From Trichosphaerium sp. ATCC 40318 (Eukaryota; Discosea; Flabellinia; Trichosidae): a stretch of 29,384 bases of DNA. The position numbers and the translations under genes were made by a program. The stretch's first letter is position 1; each line of letters starts with the position of its first letter. The notes under the pieces are model-generated. The model saw nothing but the letters and a program-made list of their open reading frames with translations, did not search any database and was not told where the DNA came from. The stretch is taken from assembly GCA_038496445.1 (NCBI GenBank), contig JALMLS010000443.1, positions 1 through 29,384 of the forward strand, given 5' to 3'. Shown here in pieces: positions 10,271 through 19,784 of the stretch.

Positions 10271-10729
10271 TTATATCTTTTCTTCATTAAAATCTATGTG
10301 ATAATTAGTGTCATTAGAAATGAGAAACAAACATACAGCTAGTTCTAAGAATGTACATAGTATACTAGCAAGCTTTCTTCGCATGTGAATATCAACAAGA
10401 GCTTTAACATTTGCTATGATGTCATACGTAGGTAGATCAAATGTAACAGTAACAAATTACAACATACCTATGTTCACCAACCGTCCCAAAAAATAAAGGC
10501 TAGCGATAATACTTTCAGGTCAAATCCACAGCTCTATTCAATATTCTAATGTTTTACCACGCCTTGAAAATACTGGCTGTAAAAGCGAAGTAAAACGTAA
10601 GGCCTGGTAAATGTCTGCCCATAAAAAAAAAAAAGAATTGAAACCCAAGACGGACCTATTTGTGGAATAAATGCTTTGGCTGTTTTTTAAGTAATTTACC
10701 TGAGTGATCTTGGTACAATTCAGATTCAT
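10271..10729 (-). CDS. Small spliced gene, possible membrane protein, unknown family
   Basis: Inferred exons on the minus strand: a short first exon from ATG 10729 (MNLNCTKITQ, then a CAG/GTAAAT donor); an exon after a T-rich tract ending in GGGCAG (TFTRPYVLLRFYSQYF...); an exon including FDLKVLSLAFIFWD; and a last exon (NVKALVDIHMRRKLAS..., then LELAVCLFLI) ending at TAA 10271-10273. The pieces can be joined in phase using GT-AG introns, though the third donor and acceptor are ambiguous. Two hydrophobic segments suggest a membrane or membrane-associated protein. I considered a PEX11-like peroxisomal protein because of the QYF and hydrophobic pattern, but the evidence is too weak to name it. 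Confidence 0.38.
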
Positions 10730-10792
10730 TGAACTTCAAAATTCTATCTTACTAACAGTTAAAACTGGTGACTTAATGCGATTCAATATTGC

Positions 10793-10802
10793 GTCACGTG
10801 AC
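10793..10802. promoter_or_regulatory. GTCACGTGAC palindrome, CLEAR-like E-box upstream of copy B
   Basis: A perfect 10-bp palindrome identical to the animal CLEAR consensus for TFEB/MITF-type factors, about 290 bp before the copy B start codon and about 65 bp before the ATG of the divergent minus-strand gene. It could serve either gene. That a similar factor acts in this organism is inference. Confidence 0.35.
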
Positions 10803-10884
10803 ACAAAACGTGAAGTGGCCAATTGTAATTTTTATCTACTTGCTCGTGTTTGTAAAAAAGAAGGTAGGTAGCACCATTTAAACT

Positions 10885-10910
10885 CGGACTAAATATCTTG
10901 TATTTGTCCG
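10885..10910. promoter_or_regulatory. Conserved inverted repeat upstream of mannosidase copy B
   Basis: CGGAC...GTCCG arms around an AT-rich loop, the counterpart of 1416-1440 upstream of copy A. It lies about 185 bp before the copy B ATG. The duplication joining the two gene copies starts close to here (about 10850, matching about 1372). Confidence 0.35.
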
Positions 10911-11220
10911 AGAAAAAAGTGAACTCACGCACAATACATGCTTCGAGATGAGTTGTTAGCTCTCAGATTCGACCACAAGCTGTATTGAAAAGTTTAAATT
11001 GTGATTAGGAAGCGGCTTTATTTATTCTCCTTATTGTGATTCTATATAAATGAAAATTCCAAAAAAAATAGTTTCATCACCTAAAAAGCATCATGCGATA
11101 TTTAATAAGGCTTATATTGTTCGTTCTACTCTTTGGATTGTGTAAAACCGCATGTTTGGTTACCATAGGCGATAGATCACTTGATTTGTCTTCGCTAAGG
11201 TAAGAGTAATCATATTTGTG

Positions 11221-12149
11221 CAGGGCTGAAACTAAACAAGGCTTTGCCTTAAATATGAAGGCATTTTTTTAAAATCAGGCATTGATGGCAAAAATCAGGC
11301 ATGCAAAAATGGCAATGCCTGATTTTGCAAAGGCAATGGCAAAAAAGGCAAAAATCAGGCATTGAAATAAGGCTTTGTTGGGCCATGCCTTAATTGTTGC
11401 AATGCCTTGTTTTTTTTAGGCAATGCCTGCCCTAGTTTTTTCATGCATTGCCAGCCTTAAATTTACAGGCACCAATTAGGCATTGGTTGTGTACACATTG
11501 TACATTAAGGATACATTGGTTTAAGGTAAGTCTCCACCACACCAACACTTCCTAAACATTTTTTTTCATTTACTACTGACGTTTTATATAGACGCCGTCA
11601 CCAAGCGCTTAGTATTTTATGGATTCTAACGAAACCACCGCCATTCGAACCGCAGCACCCAAATGCACCTACAACAGGAGTATAGGTACTTTAAACGATT
11701 TTTCCAGTCCGCGAAAATTATACCAATAATTTGTTAATTTTTTTTTCTAGCTAAAGGTTTTTTTTCACATGGAGGACATTGCAGTTTTTTGTGTTTTGTG
11801 TACTGTACTTTAATAAATGAATCACTATTGTATGCCTATATAAAGCCTTGTTTTATGAGTATATGGTGCCTGGGTTATGCCCAAAAATTGAGGGCAAAAA
11901 TGCCTTATTGTTGCACAAAAAATGAGGCATTATTGGACCAACAATGCAGGCTATTTTAAGGCTAATTAGTGAACCAGTTGCTTGCTATTTGGCCCAAATA
12001 TGAGGCTTCAAAGCCCAAAATTACAAGGCAATGCCTCATATTTGCTCATTTTTTTTGGCAAAAACAAGGCAATTTGGTGAAAAATAAGGCTGTATTTGGT
12101 GGCAAAAAAATGGCTTTTGCAAAAAAAGCCTTATTTAGTTTCAGCCCTG
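11221..12149. mobile_element. TIR DNA element (family 1) in intron 1 of mannosidase copy B, 929 bp
   Basis: Starts CAGGGCTGAAACTAAACAAG and ends with its inverted repeat; the arms match over about 22 bp with one mismatch. Flanks are TG on both sides, a 2-bp target duplication. The body is packed with the motif AGGCATTG or its complement CAATGCCT in both orientations. The centre (about 11500-11820) is different: a GTAAGT donor, a TATATAG acceptor, a small ORF and an AATAAA signal. No transposase is visible, so it is non-autonomous. A related copy is at 14831-15866. The superfamily is undetermined. Confidence 0.8.
11619..11729 (+). CDS. Small ORF in the core of TIR family 1 (first copy)
   Basis: A 36-codon ORF whose counterpart occupies the same place in the second element (15303-15407). 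Shared residues include ETTA-RTAA and TYN-S. It follows an intron-like segment (donor at about 11526, acceptor TATATAG at 11591) and precedes AATAAA near 11812. It may be the last coding piece of a captured mini-gene or a remnant of a longer transposon protein. Function unknown. Confidence 0.35.
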   Translation: MDSNETTAIRTAAPKCTYNRSIGTLNDFSSPRKLYQ

Positions 12150-13255
12150 TGTTGATCACGTTTTTGTAGCCTCGTTAACTCAACCTGGTTTACTTATTTT
12201 TTAGAGACGTATCTAGCACGCGTGAAGGGCATACCTATACTTTAAATCTCTGTAATGATCTACAAATAAGTTCTGAAAATCATAAACAATCATTTTCTGT
12301 AGTACACAACAACTCAGTACGTCACACTCAAACGTAGCAGGTTCTTACGTATTCTTAAAAGGGAAAAACTGATGTACTTGGGAACTATTATGAAACTTCA
12401 CAGGAACTTCTTGATGACGGCAGTACTATTAAAACAAAAATGAATCCCATCAAATTTATTGTTGTTAGGTGACTTACTTCATTTCACTTTTACAAACGGC
12501 GACTTGTGTGTCAAAGGAGGTCGTAGACATGCTGAGCTTTTCTTGATATGTGGTCAAGCACATGTATTCGAAGTCTTGTGGGAGGATAAACCAACAGAAT
12601 GCCACCATCAAATAACTGTACCTCTTTTTTTTATTTCTTTTTTTTTTTGAGATGTTTAACCAGTTTTATTAAGGCTGTGTCGTATGTAGCTTGTCCTGAA
12701 CGCATTCACAGCCCCCTAGATAAAAAACAAATAATATATATTAATACTTTTGTGCACATTGTACCACATACTCACAATGATGTTGGTTGGATTAATACTT
12801 TTGACGTACAATTGATCTTTTTTTTCTTCCTAATCCGAAAATGAAACTCATACCTCGTCGGTTTTTTCTTACATGTTGATTGTAGGGATACTATGAAGAT
12901 TCAGTTCGTCACATACTCAATTCAGTAGTATCAGCCCTAGAAAATAAACCAAATAGAAAATTCATCTACGTTGAACAGTAAGTCCGCTTCTAACGTAGCT
13001 CAAACGTAGTTTGTTTAACAGTTTGGTAATGCTGTTATTTCAGAGCCTATTTTCACAAGTGGTGGACAGATTCTCGTACCAAGAATGCTCAAAGAGCTCT
13101 TTGGAAACAATACTTGGCTAATGGGCAAGTTGAGTTTGCGGTAGGAGGATGGAGTATGGAGGATGAAGCTTGTACAACGTATTCTGCTGATATCATAAAT
13201 GTGCGTTCGAAGACAAAGAAATAGTCGTTTACTTATGCTTGATAGATGGCTGTTG

Positions 13256-13397
13256 TGTCGTATATGAATACTTCATATACGTCATTCGTTATTCAGATAA
13301 CGAAGTTCCTAAATGTAATAAATTTAATAAATACAGAATTCTCCTTACCTCGTACCTGCAACAACTCGTCCTATAACCCTAGCTAAGTTATACGACA
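13256..13397 (+). repeat. 5' LTR, 142 bp
   Basis: Begins TGTCGTATA and ends TATACGACA, perfect 9-bp inverted ends of the TG...CA type. Two short hairpins lie near the 5' end (a TATATGAA/TTCATATA pair and CGTTAT/ATAACG), and tandem AATAAA signals lie at 13317 and 13326. I find no difference from the 3' LTR. Confidence 0.93.
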
Positions 13398-13826
13398 CCT
13401 GGCGACACGGATTTGTAATAGGGTAAGTCTTTAACAACTAACACTCGGCACCTTTGTGCAAATAAATTTTCGGAGTACTTTACACTCCTCCTTTCTTGGC
13501 TATACGCCTTCGGATTATACCGTAAACAAACACGTAAGCCGACTTAGTTCGCAGTGCTCCCATTTACGTCGGACTGTGCTCCGAGCGTGTAAGTCGTCTT
13601 AGTACGCGAAAACAAACATCAACGAAGCCAAACCTTCGTGTAAGTCGAGTTATCTCGCGAAACCTCGGACTCCCAAGTCCTTCGGAGTACATAGTACTTC
13701 TTGTATTGGGTTAAAGAACCCCACAAAACTGTACAGGCCATCAGCGCCTTAAAAAACTATTAATAAAAACTATTAAATACATAGTACACATCTCTTATCA
13801 ATAACTCCTCTTGTCTTCCGTCAGCG
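13398..13826 (+). other. Retrotransposon 5' leader between PBS and gag
   Basis: About 430 bp with short reiterated phrases around CTTCGGA and GTAAGTCG, probably the untranslated leader and packaging region. No ORF of note. Confidence 0.4.
13400..13415 (+). other. Primer binding site (PBS)
   Basis: TGGCGACACGGATTTG starts two bases after the 5' LTR. Its complement ends in GTGTCGCCA, the form of a mature tRNA 3' end. The tRNA species cannot be identified from this sequence alone. Confidence 0.6.
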
Positions 13827-14830
13827 ATGACTGACCTGTCACAACAGGGTGATATCCCTCTTCCTGGTGTTAGTTTTGATCAAGAATCACAAGCCAGCGA
13901 ACATGATTCCGTTCAACAAGACCTTGAACAAATTGAAAAAGAAGACAAAGAATTGCGACAGCAACAGGCTGATGAGCAATCACAAAGTGATGAGGATTAC
14001 GAAGAGCCTACTAATACGCCTCCTCCTAAAGGTACCCAACAAACATATGAAAAAGAATTGATGACAGGGTTGTCTGTCCCAGCCGGACTCAACGTAAAAG
14101 CCGATAAAAAGGTTCATCCCAAAAGTCCGATCAACTTAGAACCACATACACCGTTAACAGAAGCAGTTAACAGAGGGTACGGAGATGATGATTCCAATAC
14201 ATTTGCTGACTCTACAAACTCCAAGAGTACCAAAGTAGACAGTGACAATGACAGTCAGGACTTTGAGTCAAAAACATCTAAAAAATCAACCAAATCAAAA
14301 AAATCAAAAAAATCTAAAAAACCTAATAAAAAATCTCCTGCTGATCTTAAACATGTCCTCAGTTACATTCCGCGTTTAAAAACAAAAAACCGTGCTACCA
14401 TAGATCATTGGTATAAATTTAGCGTTAGCTTAGCAAAAACTTATGGTGTTGATGATGACACTCTTGCTTTAGCACTAAGAGTTAGCATAAAGAACAAAGA
14501 GCTTAAAAAACTGCTCACAACTGTTCCGCTAAACTCATCTCCTATCAAAATATATAACGCCATAATTGCGGAGGTTGTAACTCCGTTGGACAGAGCTCGT
14601 TCGGTGATTAATTTCAGAGATTGTGTACAAGATAAAGATGAGACGTGCAGGAAATACATGCGCCGTCTTAAAGAAACAGCGAAGTACGCTAACAAAAGTA
14701 CTTCTGCAGTAGTGGAGCAATTTGTCCTCGGACTTAAAAAAGACCTCCGTGCTCAGATCTATAACACATATATTGTGCTTAGAAAGAGCTATGAAAACAA
14801 CGACATTAAATCTAAATACTTTTGCGAAAA

Positions 14831-15866
14831 CAGGGCTGAAACTCAGCTAGGCATTGCCTTAAAAAATGATGCATATTCCTAACATTTGGCATTAGATGGC
14901 AAAATCAAGGCATTTGCATTTGGCAATGCCCAATAAAATAAGGCATTTTTACAAAAAGGCAATGCCTTCATCAAAAAGGCATTAATACCAGGCATTTTTG
15001 GGCATCTTTTGGCATTGCATGAAATCAGGTAATGCCTTGTATTGCATTTTTTGGCATTGCATAAAATCACGTAATGCCCTGTATTGCAAGTACTTTATGC
15101 CTTTATTATGCCTTATTTTTTTAAGCAATATATGCCTTGTATTTTAATTCATATATAAGGCATTGCCTATACTATATCATAGAACTGATCACATTAAGGA
15201 AGTGGTTTAAGGTAAGTAACAGTCAAACAACTTTTACACTTTTTTTTTCACATCACCTACTGACGTTTTATATAGATAGGCACCTAACGCTCTTAGTAAT
15301 TCATGAAATTAGACGAAACCACCGCCAAACGAACCGCAGCACTCTATTTCACCTACAACAGTAGTAGGAGTGAACTCCGCGATATTTCCAGGACCGCGGA
15401 ATTCTAACACTACAAGGTAAGTTTTTTTTTTTTTTTTCTACACCATCTCATATTTTCTTTAAAGTTTTTTCAAATGTGGACTTAGGAGTTTTGTGTATTG
15501 TATGTGTACTGTATTATAAAATAAATAGTTGTGTTATTACCTGAAAATGCCCTGGTTTATTAGGCACTGTAGACTATGATAATGCTTACTTTTTGCCTTC
15601 AAAATAAGGCATTGATGCATGAGTTATGCCCTAATTTGAAGGGCATAATTCCTAAAAATATGCAGGCAAAACCATTGCAATCTTGTGTACCAGATGCAAG
15701 CATTTTTCATCAAATATAAGGCATTTTTGGAGCAAAAAATAAGGCATTGCCCTGTATTTGCCTTTTTGAATGAGGCAAAAACTAGGCATTTTTGTAAAAA
15801 ATAAGGCATTATTTGATGAAAATGCCTAGGCATTGTCCAAAAATGCCTTGTTGAGTTTCAGCCCTG
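14831..15866. mobile_element. TIR DNA element (family 1) inserted in gag, 1036 bp
   Basis: Same CAGGGCTGAAACT terminal inverted repeats as 11221-12149, flanked by AA on both sides; a 2-bp duplication is independently supported because only removal of that length restores the gag frame. The body again has AGGCATTG/CAATGCCT in both orientations around a conserved core (about 15190-15540) with donor-like GTAAG sites, a TATATAG acceptor, a small ORF and AATAAA. Confidence 0.85.
15303..15407 (+). CDS. Small ORF in the core of TIR family 1 (second copy)
   Basis: A 34-codon ORF aligned with 11619-11729: same start position, ETTA-RTAA in common, different C-terminal residues. It is followed by a GTAAGT donor-like site at about 15418 and AATAAA near 15522. 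Conservation of the start codon and frame between diverged copies suggests past coding function. Confidence 0.35.
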   Translation: MKLDETTAKRTAALYFTYNSSRSELRDISRTAEF

Positions 15867-16345
15867 AAAATACTTGAAAAAGCTGAGAAAAAAGAGATAC
15901 AGCTTAATCTCGCAGGTGTAGATACTAATCTTATTAGTCATGATAGTTCTAACACTATTTCTACAAACAATATTGATCGCAATACTCGTTGGAACGTACC
16001 TGCGCAGATACCTCCTAATGTTCAACCGCAACAGTCTCAAACGGCAAGTGACCTCGAAAAAGAAATTGCCAAGTTGAACAAAAGGATCAGTGAACTAACT
16101 AAGAGTAGGAAGTTCAACAACAACAACAACCGATTTAACAATGGTTGTGCCCCGAAACAACAGCGCAATAACTTTAATGGTAATAACAACCAACAGCGAG
16201 GGCAGAGAAATAACAAAAACAACCAACAAAATAATCAGAGAAACAACAATAGTACCCCACGTGGAACAGTCATGCGTGAAGGTCAACTTGTCTGCTCTAC
16301 CTGTTATGGTCCAACACACGCTAACGGCGAAATATGCAGCCTATA

Positions 16346-17376
16346 CAGTAGTAAAATAGAAATGGGAATTTTTAAGTAATCCACCCTGTTTTCCTATGGG
16401 AAAAGTAGACGGAAAAACTCTTCCTTAATTCCCATTGAATTTATATGAAATTCCGTAAGTATTACTCATAGAATTCTTAGAGTATTACTTTTGGAATTGT
16501 GTATGTATTTTATATAGAATTCTCTATGTATTCTTTATAGCATTTCTTAATGTATTTTTTGTAGATTTCAATAAAAAATACTTTATAAATTACACAAAAT
16601 ATTATTCGATACTTTGGTTCAGATTTAATGCAAAGTCATTTTATTTATTGATCATTACAAAATACAAACATCCTAAATAATACGTACAAGTTAAATACAT
16701 CGTGTCTTCATAAACGAAAGAAGTAATTTGATTGCATTTGGTTTTGAGAGCCTGAACAATAATTAATGCGTTTGTAAACGCTAAATTAAGAATGCGTAGG
16801 GTTTTTTGATAAATTAAGTGGAAATAAGCTTTAAAAACAACGTACTTGGAGTTAATGCTTTAAATACATTCTTTAATGGTGTAATAAGGCTGTTGCAATG
16901 CTTTAATCATCCTAAAACAGATAAGTAAGAGATATTTATGTTTAAGTGATTTTCCAAACCACCTAAAACGTGTTCTCCGTTACTTTTTGGATTAACGCAC
17001 TTTAACCTGTACCATTGGTTTTTTCACCTTTAATAATAGCATGTGGATATTGTTTGCTAGAAAAACCTATGTACCTAAGGTGTCGATGGTTTTTTGCAAA
17101 TATAAAACTAAACCCTAACCCTAACTTAATTTGTACTTTCATAAACCTCAACCCTAGCCCTAACCCTAACCCTAACTAAATTAGTACATTATTTGGTGGA
17201 TTTTGTACAATAATTCTGAAAATTCCGTATTTAAGGGAATATTATGGTAATTCTATCAAAAATCCTGCCATAAAAAAAATAAAAATAAGAATTCTTCACA
17301 AATTACCTTAAAAATCCCTAAAACAAAGGAATTTAGTGGGATTTATATCCAAAATCCCGTTTTCATTTTACCACTG
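16346..17376. mobile_element. TIR DNA element (family 2) inserted after the gag zinc knuckle, 1031 bp
   Basis: Left end CAGTAGTAAAATAGAAATGG; the right end inverted reads CAGTGGTAAAATGAAAACGG. Flanked by ATA on both sides, a 3-bp target duplication. The body has scattered GGAATT/AATTCC-like motifs and two runs of CCCTAA telomere-type repeats, and no transposase ORF. The 3-bp duplication and CAGT ends could suit a CACTA-like or Harbinger-like non-autonomous element, but the superfamily is not settled. Confidence 0.72.
17110..17176. repeat. Interstitial telomere-like CCCTAA repeats
   Basis: AACCCTAACCCTAAC at about 17111-17125, then a second run at 17150-17176 with one CCCTAG variant. They lie inside the family 2 element rather than at a chromosome end. 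Confidence 0.7.
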
Positions 17377-17660
17377 ATACCATGGTATTATACTGCATTT
17401 TAAAGTATATTATACCACGCATTATACCATATAATTATACCATAAAACACAGTATTATACCATGGTATTATACTGTATTTTACATGTATTGTATACTGTG
17501 CATTATACTGTGCATTATACCATATAATTATACCATAAAACACAGTATTATACCATGGTATTATACTGTATTTTACAGTATTGTATACTGTGCATTATAC
17601 CATATAATTATACCATAAAATGTGGTATTATACCGTGGTATTATACTGTATAAGTATAAG
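17377..17660. repeat. Minisatellite of 80-93 bp units
   Basis: Units start at 17377, 17457, 17550 and (partial) 17630, each opening with ATACCATGGTATTATACTG or a one-base variant. The second unit carries an extra 13-bp duplication of TGCATTATAC sequence. The units are rich in the palindrome TACCATGGTA. Confidence 0.8.
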
Positions 17661-17963
17661 TTAGTCAAAGCTCACTTGATCTGCACTTGATTTAATAGCA
17701 TATGGACCTACACAAACGCCATACCACACAATGCTTTGACAGTAGCCGTTATTGAACATAATTGGCATATAAATGTGTGAAAAACAGTTTTAAGAGAGAA
17801 ATCTGGTAACGCGCCCCAATTACAGGCGTTTTAGGGATAAATTGGCCAACTTTCTCCGATTAATGGTATTTGAGGAAGAAACCACTCCGCGTACCCCATG
17901 TTAGAACGCTACAGTGGTATACACACCAAAAACGCGTTTAGCGCTCGAAAAATGCCCATTCGC

Positions 17964-17989
17964 AAAAAACCTCCAATTGGAGGTTTTTT
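17964..17989. repeat. Perfect 26-bp palindrome
   Basis: Arms AAAAAACCTCC and GGAGGTTTTTT around AATT. It resembles a bacterial rho-independent terminator, but the surroundings are eukaryotic repeat DNA, so I make no terminator claim. Confidence 0.6.
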
Positions 17990-18538
17990 TCTCCGGCTCT
18001 CATTTTTTTCTCCCCTCCATACGCATTTTTACACTCAATCAACGCCATACAGCCTCATTTACCAAATCAAGAGCAAAATTATTTATTTTTTTTGACATTC
18101 TTGATATATGCCCCAATGTGTGTTAAACCACGCGATTAGTGATATAAGGCAAAGTTGTTTCAGAGCCTACCCATTTTTCGAGTTTTTTGGTTTTTTTTGG
18201 ATTTTTTTTGATTTTTTTGGTTTTTTTCCTACCAAATGCCCGCATTTGCTGGAACAGATAGCATTTAGGCTCTGCACCCATGCGTTGACCTTATGAGTGA
18301 TATTGTAAACTAATTGGCTAAGCCAGGGCATAAAACTAAGTTTTGACCAGTTTATTGCCCACACAACACAAGGTACGCTAGAAAGTAGTTGTTTTAAAGC
18401 TGTTTGCCATAGGTTTTACAGGCTTAATAGGTGATATAAAAAAAACAAAACGTGTTAGCCGCCCAACCAGGTACTATTCCGCTAGAACTCGTTTCCGATG
18501 AGGTTGGTAGCTATTTTCATTTCTTTGTTTTAGTCTTG

Positions 18539-19143
18539 GTTTGGCTTCACTGTGCAGGTCATTTGTTACTCTCAGCACTGCCATAAAACAACAATTTTTG
18601 TATGACTATTTATTTTGTGTACAAGAAACCAAGCTGGCGCTAACTCTTCTTTTAGGTTTCATGCTATATCCATTCAATGCACTTACAGCAAGTACGATCT
18701 GTTCTTTTAAGGTTATTTGATCACTGCAAAAAAGGACATGGGCAAAACTAAAAGTCACGGATGTAAACAAAAAAAAGATGTATTAATAAATGTGTTTTTA
18801 TTTTTAAAACAGTTTTTACACAATATATACACCTGGTTTTGTGGTATAATCTACCAAGTTTTAAGGTATAATATACCAGGCTTTATGGTATTATACTGTG
18901 TTTTATACCATGTTTTATGGTAGAATTATACCATATAATGCATTTTTTCAGGTGAAAAAATATGGTATAAATTCGCACTTTCTACTGTATATTTATGGTA
19001 TAATTTGGCTGTTTCATGGTATAAATCCTTTGATTTATGGTATATTATACTGGAATTTGTGGTATAAAATTGGAATCAATGGTATAATTATACCACAAAT
19101 TCATGGTATCTACCATAAAAACAGCTCGAGAATTTTAGACCTG
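18539..19143 (+). repeat. Tandem duplicate, unit 1 (about 605 bp)
   Basis: Directly adjacent to unit 2 and about 95% identical by eye. Contents in order: a roughly 55-codon ORF tail ending ICSFKVI-stop near 18719, an AATAAA signal near 18785, then an array of TGGTATAAT motifs, ending GAATTTTAGACCTG. The ORF differs from unit 2 by synonymous changes and an in-frame 6-nt gap, which suggests coding descent. Confidence 0.8.
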
Positions 19144-19753
19144 GTTTGGCTTCACCGTGCAGGTCATTTGTTACTCTCAGTGTTGCCATCACAACAAAAC
19201 AGCAATTTTTGTACGACTATTTATTTTGTGTACAAGAAACCAAGCCGGCGCTAACTCTTCTTTTAGGTTTCATGCTATATCCATTCAATGCACTTACAAC
19301 AAGTACGATCTGTTCTTTTAAGGTTATTTGATGTGTCACTGCAAAAAAGGACTGGGCAAAACTAAAGGTCACGGATGTAAACAAAAAAAAAATGTATTAA
19401 TAAATGTGTTTTTATTTTTAGAACAGTTTTTACACGGTCACCTGGTTTATGTGGTATAATCTACCAAGTTTTAAGGTATAATATACCAGGCTTTATGGTA
19501 TTATACTGTGCTTTATACCATGTTTTATGGTAGAATTATACCATATAATGCATTTTTTCAGGTGAAAAAATATGGTATAAATTCGCACTTTCTACTGTAT
19601 ATTTATGGTATAATTTGGCTGTTTCATGGTATAAATCCTTTGATTTATGGTATATTATACTGGAATTTGTGGTATAAAATTGGAATCAATGGTATAATTA
19701 TACCACAAATTCATGGTATCTACCATAAAAACAGCTCGAGAATTTTAGACCTG
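19144..19753 (+). repeat. Tandem duplicate, unit 2 (about 610 bp)
   Basis: Same order of parts as unit 1: the ORF tail (19146-19331), AATAAA near 19400, and the TGGTATAAT array. It ends at 19753, where sequence leading into the pol frame begins. The ORF tail has a hydrophobic LTLLLGFMLYPF stretch; I do not recognise it. Confidence 0.8.
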
Positions 19754-19784
19754 TCAAACCAGCAAAAGCGTTCAATTAACCATC

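Larger units (their letters stand above)
13827..16345 (+). pseudogene. gag polyprotein, interrupted by a TIR element
   Basis: Begins ATG at 13827. An acidic, Gln/Glu-rich N terminus is followed by a Lys/Ser-rich stretch near 14270-14340, then a capsid-like alpha-helical segment (14341-14830) typical of retrotransposon gag. The frame is broken at 14831-15866 by the family 1 element; removing it with one AA of the target duplication restores the frame. Gag continues from about 15867 with an Asn/Gln/Arg-rich nucleocapsid region and a zinc-knuckle-like CSTCYGPTHANGEIC (C-x2-C-x4-H-x5-C) near 16290-16336. A second TIR element begins at 16346. As it stands, translation ends inside the first insertion at 14882. 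Confidence 0.8.
17377..19753. mobile_element. GGTATAAT-rich inserted repeat block in the retrotransposon
   Basis: About 2.4 kb of non-retroviral DNA between the family 2 element and the pol reading frame. The left flank has a minisatellite built on TACCATGGTATTATAC, and the right part has many copies of TGGTATAAT in the opposite sense, so the block could fold back. Possible short inverted ends are ATACCATG (17377) and CATGGTAT (19713-19720), but boundaries and target duplication are uncertain. The middle (17660-18530) shows only weak ORFs. The right part includes a tandem duplication of about 605 bp. Confidence 0.5.

Noticed and set aside
11620-11670. tRNA-derived SINE (box B-like GGTTCGAATGG on the minus strand) in the TIR element core
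   Set aside because: The second copy does not keep the box B match and no box A is placed correctly; the spliced mini-gene reading explains conservation better.
16037-16359. Antisense and shifted ORFs over the Asn-rich gag region
   Set aside because: Low-complexity AAC repeats keep several frames open; only the frame continuing the gag protein and its zinc knuckle is credible.
17377-17660. CRISPR-like array
   Set aside because: The units are contiguous minisatellite repeats of variable length with no unique spacers.
17964-17989. Rho-independent terminator
   Set aside because: The hairpin plus T-run fits the bacterial shape, but the region is eukaryotic repeat DNA with no upstream gene on that strand.
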